64,000 bases of DNA from Flavobacteriales bacterium UBA2306 (lineage in GTDB: Bacteria; Bacteroidota; Bacteroidia; Flavobacteriales; Weeksellaceae): assembly GCA_002345565.1 (NCBI GenBank), contig DDVS01000002.1:479605-543604 (forward strand). Reading direction: 5' to 3'. The position numbers and the translations under genes are program-made. A model generated the notes under the pieces. That model saw only the letters and a program-made list of their open reading frames with translations, had not been told where the DNA came from and made no database searches. Positions within the stretch are counted from its first letter, which is position 1. Each line of letters starts with the position of its first letter. Shown here in pieces: positions 8,610 to 17,375 of the stretch.

Positions 8610-9878
8610 ATGAAGATGAATGAAACGCTTATATTTCCAACTTTGGAAGCGGTAAAAGAAGCCCGAAAAAGTATAGAAAACGTTGTGAATTACACGCCTT
8701 TGCAATACAATGCGAGATTATCAGAAAAATTTGGAGCGAATATTTTCCTCAAAAGAGAAGATTTACAACCTGTAAGGTCTTACAAATTACGAGGCGCATA
8801 CAATAAAATCAAAAGTCTTTTTAATGAAGGCAAAACTTCGGACGGAATAGTCTGTGCAAGTGCAGGAAATCACGCGCAAGGTGTGGCTTTTTCCTGTAAA
8901 CAACTCCAAATCAAAGGAACGATTTTTATGCCTGTGACCACGCCGAAGCAAAAACTGGAACAGGTCGAAATGTTTGGTGGAAATTTTGCCGAAATCAAAT
9001 TGGTCGGAGATACTTTTGATGCTTCAAAAAATGCAGCCTTGGAATTTGCAAAAACTTCGGGAGCGGCTTTTATTCATCCTTTTGATGATGTTCAGATTAT
9101 AGAAGGACAGGCAACTTTGGCATTGGAAATTTTAGAACAAACAAAAGAAAATATTGATTTTGTTTTCATTCCGATTGGCGGTGGTGGTTTGGCTTCGGGG
9201 ATTTCAACTGTTTTTAAAGAATTGTCCAAAGAAACGCAATTGATTGGAGTTGAACCAAAAGGTGCGCCTTCTATGAAAACTTCCATCGATAATAATCTTA
9301 ATACGGAACTTTCAGAAGTTGACGGTTTTGTGGATGGCGCAGCAGTGAAAAGGGTAGGAGATTTGACTTTTGAGATTTGTAAAAATTCACTTGCAGATTG
9401 TATTCCTGTGGATGAAGGGAAAATTTGTGACACGATTCTTCAATTATACAACAAAGATGCAATTGTTTTGGAACCAGCTGGGGCTTTATCTATTTCAGCT
9501 TTGGAACAATATCGAAATCAGATTAAAGGCAAAAATGTAGTTTGTATTGTCAGTGGAAGCAACAACGATATTACAAGAATGGAGGAAATCAAAGAAAGAG
9601 CTTTACTTTACAATGGTTTGAAACATTATTTTATGGTCAAATTTCCGCAACGTCCTGGTTCTTTAAAAGATTTTGTGCTGAATGTTTTAGGAGAAAATGA
9701 CGACATCACCCACTTCGAATATACCAAGAAAAACTCACGGGAAACTGCTTTAGCAATCGTCGGAATTGAGCTTTCTAATATTTCTGATTTCAATGGTTTG
9801 AAACAGAGAATGCAAAACCTCGGTTATTTTGAATCTTATTTGAATGATAATCCGGATGTTTTGAGTATGCTTGTTTAA
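8610..9878 (+). CDS. ilvA: Threonine ammonia-lyase (threonine dehydratase)
   Basis: PLP enzyme deaminating threonine to 2-oxobutyrate, the isoleucine-specific precursor for IlvB/N. The PLP lysine is K59 in SYKLRGAYNK; the glycine loop is GGGGLASG. One ACT-like regulatory domain (about residues 333-422, starting HYFMVKFPQRPGSLKDF) makes this the 422-aa short form and not the ~514-aa E. coli form with two such domains. It is the last gene of the ilv cluster. A start two codons later (8616) is equally possible. Confidence 0.94.
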   Translation: MKMNETLIFPTLEAVKEARKSIENVVNYTPLQYNARLSEKFGANIFLKREDLQPVRSYKLRGAYNKIKSLFNEGKTSDGIVCASAGNHAQGVAFSCKQLQIKGTIFMPVTTPKQKLEQVEMFGGNFAEIKLVGDTFDASKNAALEFAKTSGAAFIHPFDDVQIIEGQATLALEILEQTKENIDFVFIPIGGGGLASGISTVFKELSKETQLIGVEPKGAPSMKTSIDNNLNTELSEVDGFVDGAAVKRVGDLTFEICKNSLADCIPVDEGKICDTILQLYNKDAIVLEPAGALSISALEQYRNQIKGKNVVCIVSGSNNDITRMEEIKERALLYNGLKHYFMVKFPQRPGSLKDFVLNVLGENDDITHFEYTKKNSRETALAIVGIELSNISDFNGLKQRMQNLGYFESYLNDNPDVLSMLV

Positions 9879-9937
9879 GAACAGTTTTAGCTAAGTTAAA
9901 TCTTGGCGCTTTTGCGTTAATAACTCAAGAAAAATAT

Positions 9938-9963
9938 AAACTCTGTCCATTGGCAGAGTTTTT
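9938..9963 (+). terminator. Intrinsic terminator after ilvA
   Basis: AAACTCTG pairs with CAGAGTTT, extended by CC/GG next to a single bulged T, and is followed by TTTTTCG. It lies 60 nt after the ilvA stop and just before the separately transcribed pirin gene. The 60 nt before it contain a fragment of the TTGCG-type dispersed repeat. Confidence 0.7.
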
Positions 9964-10049
9964 CGTTCTTATCGTACATCAATGTGTAGATGTTTTCAAA
10001 GCAGGAAATTTGTATCCACAAAAAGCCTTACAATTAAAATCAATTTAAA

Positions 10050-10766
10050 ATGAAAACAGTATATCACAGCGCAGAAAGCAGAGGTTACGCTAACCATGGT
10101 TGGTTGAGAAGTCATCATAGTTTTAGCTTTGCCAATTATCACAATCCGGAAAGAAACCATTTCGGAGTTTTGAGAGTTTTGAATGACGATTATGTAGAAG
10201 GTGGAATGGGATTCGGGAGACATCCGCACCGCGATATGGAAATTATTTCGATTCCTTTGGAAGGCGAATTGAGACACGGCGATAATATGGGGAATTCTGG
10301 AATCATCAAAAAAGGAGACATTCAAGTAATGTCTGCGGGAACTGGAATTATGCACAGTGAAGAAAATGCAACGGAACAACCTGTGAAATTCTTACAAATC
10401 TGGATTATCCCAAACAAAACAGATGTGACGCCAAGATATGACCAAATCAACATTGAGGAAAACTCAGTCAAAAATGATTTTCAGCAGATTCTTTCACCAA
10501 ATCAAGATGATGCAGGCGTTTGGATTCATCAGGATGCTTGGTTCAATTTAGCAAGATTTGATAAAGGTTTCTCTAAGGAATATAAAATCAAAAAAGAAGG
10601 AAACGGAGTCTATGTCTTTGTCATCAAAGGAAAAGCAAAAATTGGTGACCAAATTCTGGATGAACGAGATGGTTTAGGAATTTGGGATACAGAACGTTTT
10701 CTTTTGCAAGCGGAAGATGATGCGGAAGTTTTGCTCATGGAAGTCCCTATGGAATTGTCAAAATAA
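10050..10766 (+). CDS. Pirin family protein (YhhW/quercetinase-like)
   Basis: Bicupin protein of 238 aa. The N-terminal cupin carries the pirin metal motif FGRHPHRDMEIISIPLEGELRHGDNMGN and then GDIQVMSAGTGIMHSEEN, supplying the His/Glu metal ligands. Bacterial homologues such as YhhW show quercetin 2,3-dioxygenase activity in vitro; the physiological substrate here is unknown. It is a stand-alone gene with a terminator before it and the purD promoter after it. Confidence 0.9.
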   Translation: MKTVYHSAESRGYANHGWLRSHHSFSFANYHNPERNHFGVLRVLNDDYVEGGMGFGRHPHRDMEIISIPLEGELRHGDNMGNSGIIKKGDIQVMSAGTGIMHSEENATEQPVKFLQIWIIPNKTDVTPRYDQINIEENSVKNDFQQILSPNQDDAGVWIHQDAWFNLARFDKGFSKEYKIKKEGNGVYVFVIKGKAKIGDQILDERDGLGIWDTERFLLQAEDDAEVLLMEVPMELSK

Positions 10767-10912
10767 CCTAAACCTGCCATACAAAATAACTAGAATAGGA
10801 ATTCGAAATTTACGGTTTATTGTTTTGTGTAGTTTATAGATTTTCAAATATTTTAATAAATTTTTAAGAAAAATACCATTCTAACAGTATAACATTTGTC
10901 CTCAAAAAATCT

Positions 10913-10920
10913 TAAATTTG
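10913..10920 (+). promoter_or_regulatory. Possible -7 element for purD
   Basis: TAAATTTG matches the Bacteroidota -7 consensus TAnnTTTG and lies 29 nt before the purD ATG. No TTTG is visible at the expected -33 spacing, so only half of the promoter is supported. The 183-nt gap between pirin and purD holds nothing else I can identify. Confidence 0.4.
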
Positions 10921-10949
10921 GCATTTTAAAAAGTTAAACTGAAAACATA

Positions 10950-12188
10950 ATGAGATTACTTATTGTAGGAAATGGTGGGCGTGCTTCGGCTCTGGCGCTT
11001 AAGCTAAGTGAAGACAGCAGAATTACAAAGATGTTTTTTGCTCCTGGCAACGCCACTACCGAAAAACTAGGAGAAAATATCAACGAGACGGATATCATCG
11101 TACTTAGAGATTTTGCAATCAAGAACAAAGTAGATTTGACGATTGTAGGTCCAGAAAAACCTCTTGTAGAAGGAATCGTAGATGAGTTCAAAAAAGTTGA
11201 CCTCAAGGTTTTTGGTCCTGCAAAAAAAGCGGCTTCATTAGAAGGAAGTAAAGCATTTTCTAAGAAGTTTATGAAAACTTACGGAATCAAAACAGCGGAG
11301 TCTGTAACCTTTGATTCTTACGCCGATGCTAAAGAATATCTTCAAAACCAAACATTCCCAATTGTTATCAAAGCAAGCGGTTTAGCTGGTGGAAAAGGTG
11401 TTGTGATTGCAGAAGATTTGGAAGAAGCAGAAGGAACGATTCACGATTTTATGATTAAAAGAATTTTCGGTGATGCTGGGATTCAGGTGATTATTGAAGA
11501 GTTTTTAGAAGGTTTCGAAGCTTCAATTATTGGAGTTTCCAACGGAGATAAGATTTTCCCTTTCGTTCCTGCAAAAGATTATAAAAAAGTAGGAAACGGT
11601 GACAAAGGTCCAAACACTGGCGGAATTGGTTCTGCGGCGCCAAGTCCAGAATTCAAAGACGAGCATTTCCAAGATTTCGTTAATAATATTATGAATCCAA
11701 CAGTTCAAGGTCTTAAAACAGAAGGTCTTAGTTTCAAAGGGTTTATTTTCTTCGGATTAATGGTGACTGAAAAAGGCGCTTATCTATTGGAATACAATAT
11801 GAGATTAGGCGACCCAGAAACTCAGGTTCTTTTACCTCTTTTGGAGAACAATTTGGTAGATGTTATCGAGGATTGTCTTCAAGGAAAAGAATTGGAACTG
11901 AAATTCAAAAATCAAAAAGCAGTTTGTTTGGTGGTTTGTTCTGGAGGTTATCCTCAGAATCACGAGACTGGCTACGAGATAACAGGAGCAGAAAAAGTTA
12001 AGAACAGCACATTGCTTTATGCAGGTGCAGATTACCGAGGAGGAAAAGTAGTTTCCACAGGCGGTCGAGTTCTGAATCTTGTAGCACTTGGAGACACATT
12101 CGAAGAAGCTCGCAAGAAAGTTTACGAAGACGCTAATATTGTGGACTTTGACTACGGATTTTTCCGAGACGATATTGCGAAATTTTAA
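10950..12188 (+). CDS. purD: Phosphoribosylamine-glycine ligase (GARS)
   Basis: Second step of purine synthesis: joins glycine to 5-phosphoribosylamine with ATP. The 412-aa protein has the GARS N-domain (LLIVGNGGRASALALKL), the ATP-grasp core (IKASGLAGGKGVVI, EEFLEGFEASI, then EYNMRLGDPETQ) and the C-terminal domain with CLVVCSGGYP. Length and domain order are normal. guaA, another purine gene, follows after a strong terminator, so the two are neighbours by pathway but probably separate transcripts. Confidence 0.96.
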   Translation: MRLLIVGNGGRASALALKLSEDSRITKMFFAPGNATTEKLGENINETDIIVLRDFAIKNKVDLTIVGPEKPLVEGIVDEFKKVDLKVFGPAKKAASLEGSKAFSKKFMKTYGIKTAESVTFDSYADAKEYLQNQTFPIVIKASGLAGGKGVVIAEDLEEAEGTIHDFMIKRIFGDAGIQVIIEEFLEGFEASIIGVSNGDKIFPFVPAKDYKKVGNGDKGPNTGGIGSAAPSPEFKDEHFQDFVNNIMNPTVQGLKTEGLSFKGFIFFGLMVTEKGAYLLEYNMRLGDPETQVLLPLLENNLVDVIEDCLQGKELELKFKNQKAVCLVVCSGGYPQNHETGYEITGAEKVKNSTLLYAGADYRGGKVVSTGGRVLNLVALGDTFEEARKKVYEDANIVDFDYGFFRDDIAKF

Positions 12189-12195
12189 AAGAACG

Positions 12196-12228
12196 AGAGA
12201 TGTTGGGCAACCAATGTCTCTTTTTTTT
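12196..12228 (+). terminator. Strong intrinsic terminator after purD
   Basis: An 11-bp stem, AGAGATGTTGG with CCAATGTCTCT (two G-U pairs), is closed by a GCAA tetraloop and followed by eight T residues. It starts 8 nt after the purD stop. Confidence 0.88.
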
Positions 12229-12316
12229 AGGAGCTTAATCCCGCTTTCCACTATATCTTTTTTGTCATTGCGAGTTTCGACGATTCAAATAAACACATAG
12301 GAGTCAATCGGGGCTA
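12229..12316 (+). repeat. Dispersed repeat, GGAGCTTAATCCCGC...CGGGGCTA type (family B)
   Basis: The left end is AGGAGCTTAATCCCGCTTTC followed by ACTATATCTTTTTTGT; the right end is GTCAATCGGGGCTAGC. The same ends recur at 15686-15803 and, in a GC-richer version, at 18313-18392, 39230-39310 (inverted) and 52587-52714. It has no coding potential. The remaining DNA up to guaA is AT-rich without visible features. Confidence 0.7.
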
Positions 12317-12374
12317 GCTTGCAATTCGTAGAATTAATATCATTTATCAATCATTAATTATCATTTATAAAAAA

Positions 12375-13904
12375 ATGCAAAACGGAATTATCATTTTAGA
12401 CTTCGGTTCACAGTACAACCAACTCATCGGGAGAAGGATCCGTGAAATGGAAGTCTATTCGGAAATAGTACCATTCAACACGCCATTATCAGAAATTCTG
12501 GAGAAAAAACCAAAAGGAATCATCCTTTCAGGAGGACCAAGTTCTGTGAACGCAGAAAATGCGCACCTCGTAGAAAAAGAACTATATGAGCAAGGAATTC
12601 CGGTTTTAGGAATCTGCTACGGAATGCAATTGACTGCACATCTTTTGGGCGGAAAAGTCGCAAAAGGTGAAAAAGGCGAATACGGAAAAGCACATTTGGA
12701 AATCGTTAAAGAAAACGAATTATTGAAAGGTGTTTATCAGAATTCAATCGTTTGGATGAGCCATTTTGATGAGGTTGCGGAATTGCCAGAAGGTTTTGAA
12801 TTGAATGCAAAATCTGGTGTTATCGCTTCAATTTCCAATCCTGAGAAAAAGATTTATGCTGTACAATTTCATCCGGAAGTTTCTCATTCCGAAGAAGGAG
12901 GAAAAATGTTGGAGAACTTCGTATTCGGAATTTGTAAGTCAGACAAAAACTGGAAACTGACAAATTATATCGAGAAAACAGTTGCTGAAATCAAAGAAAA
13001 AGTGGGAACTCAAAAAGTGATTCTTGGACTTTCTGGTGGAGTAGATTCTTCTGTTGCAGCAGTTTTGATTCACAAAGCAATTGGTGACCAACTGAATTGT
13101 ATTTTTGTAGATACCGGACTTTTGAGAAAAGACGAAGGCAAAAAAGTAATGGAAAATTACGGAAAGCACTTCGATATGAATATCAAAATGGTAGATGCTT
13201 CCGAAAGATTTCTTTCCAAATTAGCAGGAATCGGCGATCCGGAAGAAAAACGTAAAATTATCGGTAACGAGTTCGTTCACGTTTTCGATGAAGAATCTCA
13301 TTCAATCGAAGGAGCAAAATTCCTTGCTCAAGGAACAATCTATCCAGATGTCATCGAATCTCAATCTGTGAAAGGACCTTCAGCAGTTATCAAATCTCAT
13401 CACAATGTAGGCGGACTTCCTGAAGAAATGGAATTCGAATTGTTGGAGCCTTTGAGAGAATTGTTCAAAGATGAGGTTAGAAAAGTAGGAGAGGAATTGG
13501 GAATTCCGCACGAGTTGGTTTATAGACATCCGTTTCCTGGACCTGGATTAGGAATCCGAGTTTTGGGCGAAGTAGATGCAGAAAAAGTGAGAATCCTTCA
13601 GGAAGCAGACGATATCTTCATCGAGGAATTATATAAAAACGATTTGTATGAGAAAGTTTCTCAGGCATTCGTAGTTCTTCTTCCTGTTAAATCGGTAGGT
13701 GTGATGGGAGACGAAAGAACGTATGAATACACTGCGGTTGTTCGTTCTGCTAACACGATTGATTTTATGACGGCGACTTGGAGTAGATTGCCTTACGAGT
13801 TTTTGGATACAGTTTCTAGTAGAATCATTAATGAAGTGAGAGGAATCAATAGAGTAGCGTATGACATCAGTTCAAAACCACCAGCAACGATTGAGTGGGA
13901 GTAA
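12375..13904 (+). CDS. guaA: GMP synthase (glutamine-hydrolysing)
   Basis: Aminates XMP to GMP using glutamine and ATP. The class I glutamine amidotransferase domain (1-190) has nucleophile C81 in GICYGMQ and the His/Glu pair in FHPEVSHSE. The ATP-pyrophosphatase domain has the P-loop LSGGVDSS, followed by the dimerisation domain ending YDISSKPPATIEWE. At 509 aa it is full length. A bidirectional terminator separates it from the convergent M1 peptidase gene. Confidence 0.97.
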   Translation: MQNGIIILDFGSQYNQLIGRRIREMEVYSEIVPFNTPLSEILEKKPKGIILSGGPSSVNAENAHLVEKELYEQGIPVLGICYGMQLTAHLLGGKVAKGEKGEYGKAHLEIVKENELLKGVYQNSIVWMSHFDEVAELPEGFELNAKSGVIASISNPEKKIYAVQFHPEVSHSEEGGKMLENFVFGICKSDKNWKLTNYIEKTVAEIKEKVGTQKVILGLSGGVDSSVAAVLIHKAIGDQLNCIFVDTGLLRKDEGKKVMENYGKHFDMNIKMVDASERFLSKLAGIGDPEEKRKIIGNEFVHVFDEESHSIEGAKFLAQGTIYPDVIESQSVKGPSAVIKSHHNVGGLPEEMEFELLEPLRELFKDEVRKVGEELGIPHELVYRHPFPGPGLGIRVLGEVDAEKVRILQEADDIFIEELYKNDLYEKVSQAFVVLLPVKSVGVMGDERTYEYTAVVRSANTIDFMTATWSRLPYEFLDTVSSRIINEVRGINRVAYDISSKPPATIEWE

Positions 13905-13939
13905 TTTATAGTTGATAAAGTATAATATATAAATCATAA

Positions 13940-13962
13940 AACCTCCGAAAATTTCGGAGGTT
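13940..13962. terminator. Bidirectional terminator between guaA and the M1 peptidase gene
   Basis: AACCTCCGAAA and TTTCGGAGGTT form a strong stem with a run of T on the plus-strand side and AAAA on the other, so it can serve both converging genes. Confidence 0.88.
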
Positions 13963-13970
13963 TTTAGTTT

Positions 13971-15602
13971 TTATGGGTTTATTTTCTTCGTAAAAATATA
14001 ATAATTGGGATCTACTTTTATATCGTCAGACGATTTCAGATTTATGGTTTTCCACTCTTCGGTTGGGGTTATTAATAAACCTTCTGTCAACCGGATAGGG
14101 AGTTTAAGATTAGGGACTGTATTGATCCATCGGAACGTAAGAATATCGCCAACTTGTTTAAATTCCAAAGTCGGGATTTTTGTAGTTCTAAGATATTGAT
14201 TGAAAATACTAGATAAATCTATTCCTGATTTTTTCGAAAAATAATTTTCTATTTGCTCTGTTGTGACTGTTTGATGATAAAAATCTTTGTTAAGACCTCT
14301 CAGGATTTCACGAAAATTATCATCACTGTTAATAATTTGTCTAATGGTGTGCAGCATATTAGCACCTTTGAAATACATATCGCCACTACCTTCGTTTCTG
14401 ATGCCGTATTGTCCGATAATGGGCTTGTCATTCTGGATTTTTTTCCGTAATCCTTGGACATATAAATTAGCTTCTTCTTTTCCAAAAAGATTTTCAATAT
14501 AAAGCGTCTCGGAATAGTCTGTAAAAGCCTCGTGAATCCACATATCTGCCTGGTCTTTTGCTGTGATGTTGTTCGCAAACCATTCGTGTCCCGTTTCGTG
14601 GATGATGATGTAGTCCCACTTCAGACCAATTCCTGTTTCCGAGAGGTCTCTTCCGAGATAACCATTCTGATATTTGTTCCCGTAAGCAACGTTACTTTGG
14701 TGTTCCATCCCAAGATGCGGAGATTCCACCAATTTATAAGAATCCTCATAAAAAGGGTATGGTCCAAACCAATATTCGAAGGCCTTCATCATTGGTTTTA
14801 CTTGCTCAAATTGTTTTTTAGCTTTGTCAAGATTATAATCCAAAACCCAATAGTCCAGATCCAATTTTCCTTTTTCGCCGTCAAAAGTATCTTTAAAATT
14901 CACATATTTCCCAATAGATGGAATGATGGAATAATCGTTAATCGGATTTTTAACTTCCCAAAGCCAGGATTTTTTATCGCCAAGATTGTCTTGTTTGATT
15001 AATTTTCCGTTCCCAACGCCAACCAAATCTTTTGGTGTGATGATTTTGAAAGTCATTCCGTTATCTGGTTCATCACTCCAAATATCTTTTACAGGCAGCC
15101 AAATGCTTGCGCCAACTCCTTCATCTGCGGCTGTCATCCATGGATTTCCGTTTTGATCCTTGGTGAAAACCCAACCACCATCCCAAGGGGCGTGTTTTGC
15201 AATCACAGGATTTCCGGAATAATCAATGTTAATCGTGTATTTTTCTCCTTTTTTGAATTTCTTTTTTGCAGAAATAAAAATAAAATCGCCGTCTGTTTTT
15301 TTATCAACGATGGGGAAATTCGCTGTGACTTTGTCAGCTTTCATCGGTTGCTGAAGGTCGATTTGAAAAACAGGATTCAAAATATCTTTCTCAATCGTTA
15401 AACTGATTTTATTACTTCCTTTGATACTTTTCGCTTCAAAGTTCGGCTCCAGAACAATGTCATATTTCTTGACGTCCCAAAAATTCCTGAATTCTGTATT
15501 AGAACCCTTTAAAGTATCTATTTTTGTAGGTTTTGCTTCCTCAAAAAACTGAGCTTGTGAAACTCCCGATATTAATATGGCGAGAAGTAATAATTTATTC
15601 AT
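13971..15602 (-). CDS. M1 family metallopeptidase (secreted aminopeptidase)
   Basis: Zinc metallopeptidase of 543 aa related to aminopeptidase N. It has a signal peptide (MNKLLLLAILISGVSQAQF, probable cleavage after SQA), an N-terminal beta domain, and the catalytic signature HETGHEW (H335, E336, H339) with third ligand E358 in HEAFTDY. The exopeptidase motif reads HLGMEHQSN in place of GAMEN, as in many Bacteroidota members. Likely periplasmic or exported. It is a single gene, convergent with guaA; the ~300 nt before its start contain repeat B and a hairpin. Confidence 0.92.
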   Translation of the reverse strand: MNKLLLLAILISGVSQAQFFEEAKPTKIDTLKGSNTEFRNFWDVKKYDIVLEPNFEAKSIKGSNKISLTIEKDILNPVFQIDLQQPMKADKVTANFPIVDKKTDGDFIFISAKKKFKKGEKYTINIDYSGNPVIAKHAPWDGGWVFTKDQNGNPWMTAADEGVGASIWLPVKDIWSDEPDNGMTFKIITPKDLVGVGNGKLIKQDNLGDKKSWLWEVKNPINDYSIIPSIGKYVNFKDTFDGEKGKLDLDYWVLDYNLDKAKKQFEQVKPMMKAFEYWFGPYPFYEDSYKLVESPHLGMEHQSNVAYGNKYQNGYLGRDLSETGIGLKWDYIIIHETGHEWFANNITAKDQADMWIHEAFTDYSETLYIENLFGKEEANLYVQGLRKKIQNDKPIIGQYGIRNEGSGDMYFKGANMLHTIRQIINSDDNFREILRGLNKDFYHQTVTTEQIENYFSKKSGIDLSSIFNQYLRTTKIPTLEFKQVGDILTFRWINTVPNLKLPIRLTEGLLITPTEEWKTINLKSSDDIKVDPNYYIFTKKINP

Positions 15603-15685
15603 TTTTAATTTTTCTTTATAATTAGTTCCACTTATGAAATGAAACGTTACAAAATTAAATAAAAGTATATCATAAAACCATTATT

Positions 15686-15803
15686 AGGAGCTTAATCCCG
15701 CTATCCGCTATATCTTTTTTGTTATTGCGAACAATGTGAAGCAATCTGTTGAACTTTTTGGTAATCGCATTAACAAAAAAGGATGTCGCTAACATCGGGG
15801 CTA
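15686..15803 (+). repeat. Dispersed repeat B, ATATCTTTTTTGT subtype
   Basis: It starts AGGAGCTTAATCCCGCTATC and ends GCTAACATCGGGGCTAT; the first ~40 nt are nearly identical to 12229-12270. It lies between the divergent M1 peptidase and the end of dusB. No reading frame of note. Confidence 0.7.
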
Positions 15804-15860
15804 TGGGATTTGTCAGTCAATCAACTTTTGTCAAAAGATTTGACTTTTAACATAAAACAG

Positions 15861-15893
15861 AACCCTTTCAGAGTTCGAAACTCTGAAAGGGTT
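15861..15893 (-). terminator. Perfect 15-bp hairpin downstream of dusB
   Basis: AACCCTTTCAGAGTT and AACTCTGAAAGGGTT form a perfect 15-bp stem around a CGA loop, 23 nt after the dusB stop. On the minus strand it is followed by CTGTTTTATG, a weak U-tract. It may be a terminator for dusB or another dispersed palindrome used as one. Confidence 0.6.
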
Positions 15894-15916
15894 GATTCTT
15901 TGTTTAGTATTTTTGA

Positions 15917-16906
15917 TTAAATCACATTTTCCTGATAAAAATGCTTCGTTTCTTCTATAATTTCATCAATTTGTTCAAGCGTTAAAGCTTGAAGAAACTT
16001 AGTCTTGAATTCTTTAAAATGCGGAATTCCACGGAAATAATTGCTGTAATGTTGACGCATTTCCACAATTCCGGGACGTTCGCCTTTCCATTCTACAGAC
16101 CAAAGTGCGTGGTTTTTCACAGCTTCTAATCTTTCTGCAATAGTTGGCTCAGGAAGAATTTCTCCAGTCTCAAAAAAATGTTTGATTTCGTTGAAAATCC
16201 ACGGATAACCAATAGCACCACGACCAATCATTATTCCATCACAGTTATATTTGTTTTTATATTCTAACGCTTTTTCGGGAGAATCAACATCGCCGTTCCC
16301 AAAAATCGGAATTTCGATATTCGGATTGTTTTTGATTCTTGAGATGTGTTCCCAATCTGCTTCGCCTTTGTACATTTGAGCACGTGTTCTTGCGTGGATG
16401 GTTAAGGCTTTGATTCCAACATCCTGCAACCTTTCAGCAACTTCATCAATATTAATAGAATCATTATCCCAACCTAATCTTGTTTTTACAGTTACTGGCA
16501 AATGTGTAGAGCTCACGACAGCTTTCGTTAATCTCACCATCAAATCAATATCTTTCAAAACACCAGCTCCAGCTCCTTTACAAACCACTTTTTTCACTGG
16601 ACAACCAAAATTGATATCAACCAAATCTGGCTCCACAGTCTCCACAATTCTTGCTGACATAGCCATTGCTTCTTCATCTCCACCAAAAATCTGGATTCCC
16701 ACAGGTCTTTCATAATCGAAAATATCAAGCTTTTTTCTACTCTTAATCGCATCACGAATCAGTCCTTCCGAAGAAATAAACTCCGAATACATTAAGTCTG
16801 CGCCGTGCATTTTGCATAATTTTCTGAACGGTGGGTCACTTACATCTTCCATTGGCGCCAACAAAAGCGGAAAGTCAGGAAGTTCTATGTTGCCAATTTT
16901 TACCAT
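15917..16906 (-). CDS. dusB: tRNA-dihydrouridine synthase (DusB-like)
   Basis: FMN-dependent reductase that makes dihydrouridine in tRNA D-loops. The 329-aa TIM barrel begins LLLAPMEDVSDPPFRKLC; catalytic C102 is in NFGCPVKKVVCKGAGAGVL, followed by TVKTRLGW, LTIHARTRAQMYKG and IPIFGNGDVDSP. A C-terminal helical domain binds tRNA. Among the paralogues, DusB is the best fit by motif, but this is a family-level call. Transcribed divergently from the cytochrome c gene. Confidence 0.93.
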   Translation of the reverse strand: MVKIGNIELPDFPLLLAPMEDVSDPPFRKLCKMHGADLMYSEFISSEGLIRDAIKSRKKLDIFDYERPVGIQIFGGDEEAMAMSARIVETVEPDLVDINFGCPVKKVVCKGAGAGVLKDIDLMVRLTKAVVSSTHLPVTVKTRLGWDNDSINIDEVAERLQDVGIKALTIHARTRAQMYKGEADWEHISRIKNNPNIEIPIFGNGDVDSPEKALEYKNKYNCDGIMIGRGAIGYPWIFNEIKHFFETGEILPEPTIAERLEAVKNHALWSVEWKGERPGIVEMRQHYSNYFRGIPHFKEFKTKFLQALTLEQIDEIIEETKHFYQENVI

Positions 16907-16967
16907 TCTGCAAAGATAAGAATTCCTATTTTGACTAATTTAAAATCAGTCTTAATTCCTTATTTAA

Positions 16968-16975
16968 TAAATTTG
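16968..16975 (+). promoter_or_regulatory. Possible -7 element for the cytochrome c/rlmF pair
   Basis: TAAATTTG matches TAnnTTTG, 16 nt before the ATG at 16992. No clear -33 TTTG is seen at normal spacing. Confidence 0.4.
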
Positions 16976-16991
16976 TAATATAATAATCAAT

Positions 16992-17375
16992 ATGAAAAGA
17001 GTATTTCTAACAGTTGTTTTGACTGTAATATTTTCTTGTTCCAAAAATGAAAATTCTGGTAATAAAGATTTAACGACTTCTGAACCAGAACCAGCTCCAA
17101 AAGTTGTAACAGATCCAATTGTAGAAGGACAATCTTTAATTGAGGGTTCGGACTGTCTCGGTTGTCATAAATTAGATGAAAAAATGATTGGTCCCTCTTA
17201 TAAAGAGGTTGCTGCTAAATATGAAAATACACCAGAAAATGTAGAGATGCTAGCAGATAAAATTCTTAAAGGAAGCTCTGGAGTTTGGGGTGATGTTCCA
17301 ATGCCACCTCACGGATTCAGTAAAGAAAATGCCAAGTTTATGGCGCAATATATTCTCTCTTTGAAAGAAAAATAA
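16992..17375 (+). CDS. Lipoprotein c-type cytochrome (class I, c551-like)
   Basis: Small 127-aa electron carrier. It has a lipoprotein signal (MKRVFLTVVLTVIFSC, lipid Cys C16), a Glu/Pro/Thr-rich linker, then a heme c motif CLGCH (C55, C58, H59) and a probable distal Met in DVPMPPH. It is therefore expected to sit membrane-anchored facing the periplasm. The redox partner is not evident from neighbours. The stop codon overlaps the rlmF start by one base (TAATG), so the two genes are translationally coupled although functionally unrelated. Confidence 0.9.
   Translation: MKRVFLTVVLTVIFSCSKNENSGNKDLTTSEPEPAPKVVTDPIVEGQSLIEGSDCLGCHKLDEKMIGPSYKEVAAKYENTPENVEMLADKILKGSSGVWGDVPMPPHGFSKENAKFMAQYILSLKEK

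Noticed and set aside
14532..15002. 156-codon plus-strand frame opposite the M1 peptidase gene
   Set aside because: It is antisense to a well-supported gene and has no protein-like motifs; other overlapping frames opposite ilvC, gltB, uxaA and exuT were set aside for the same reason.
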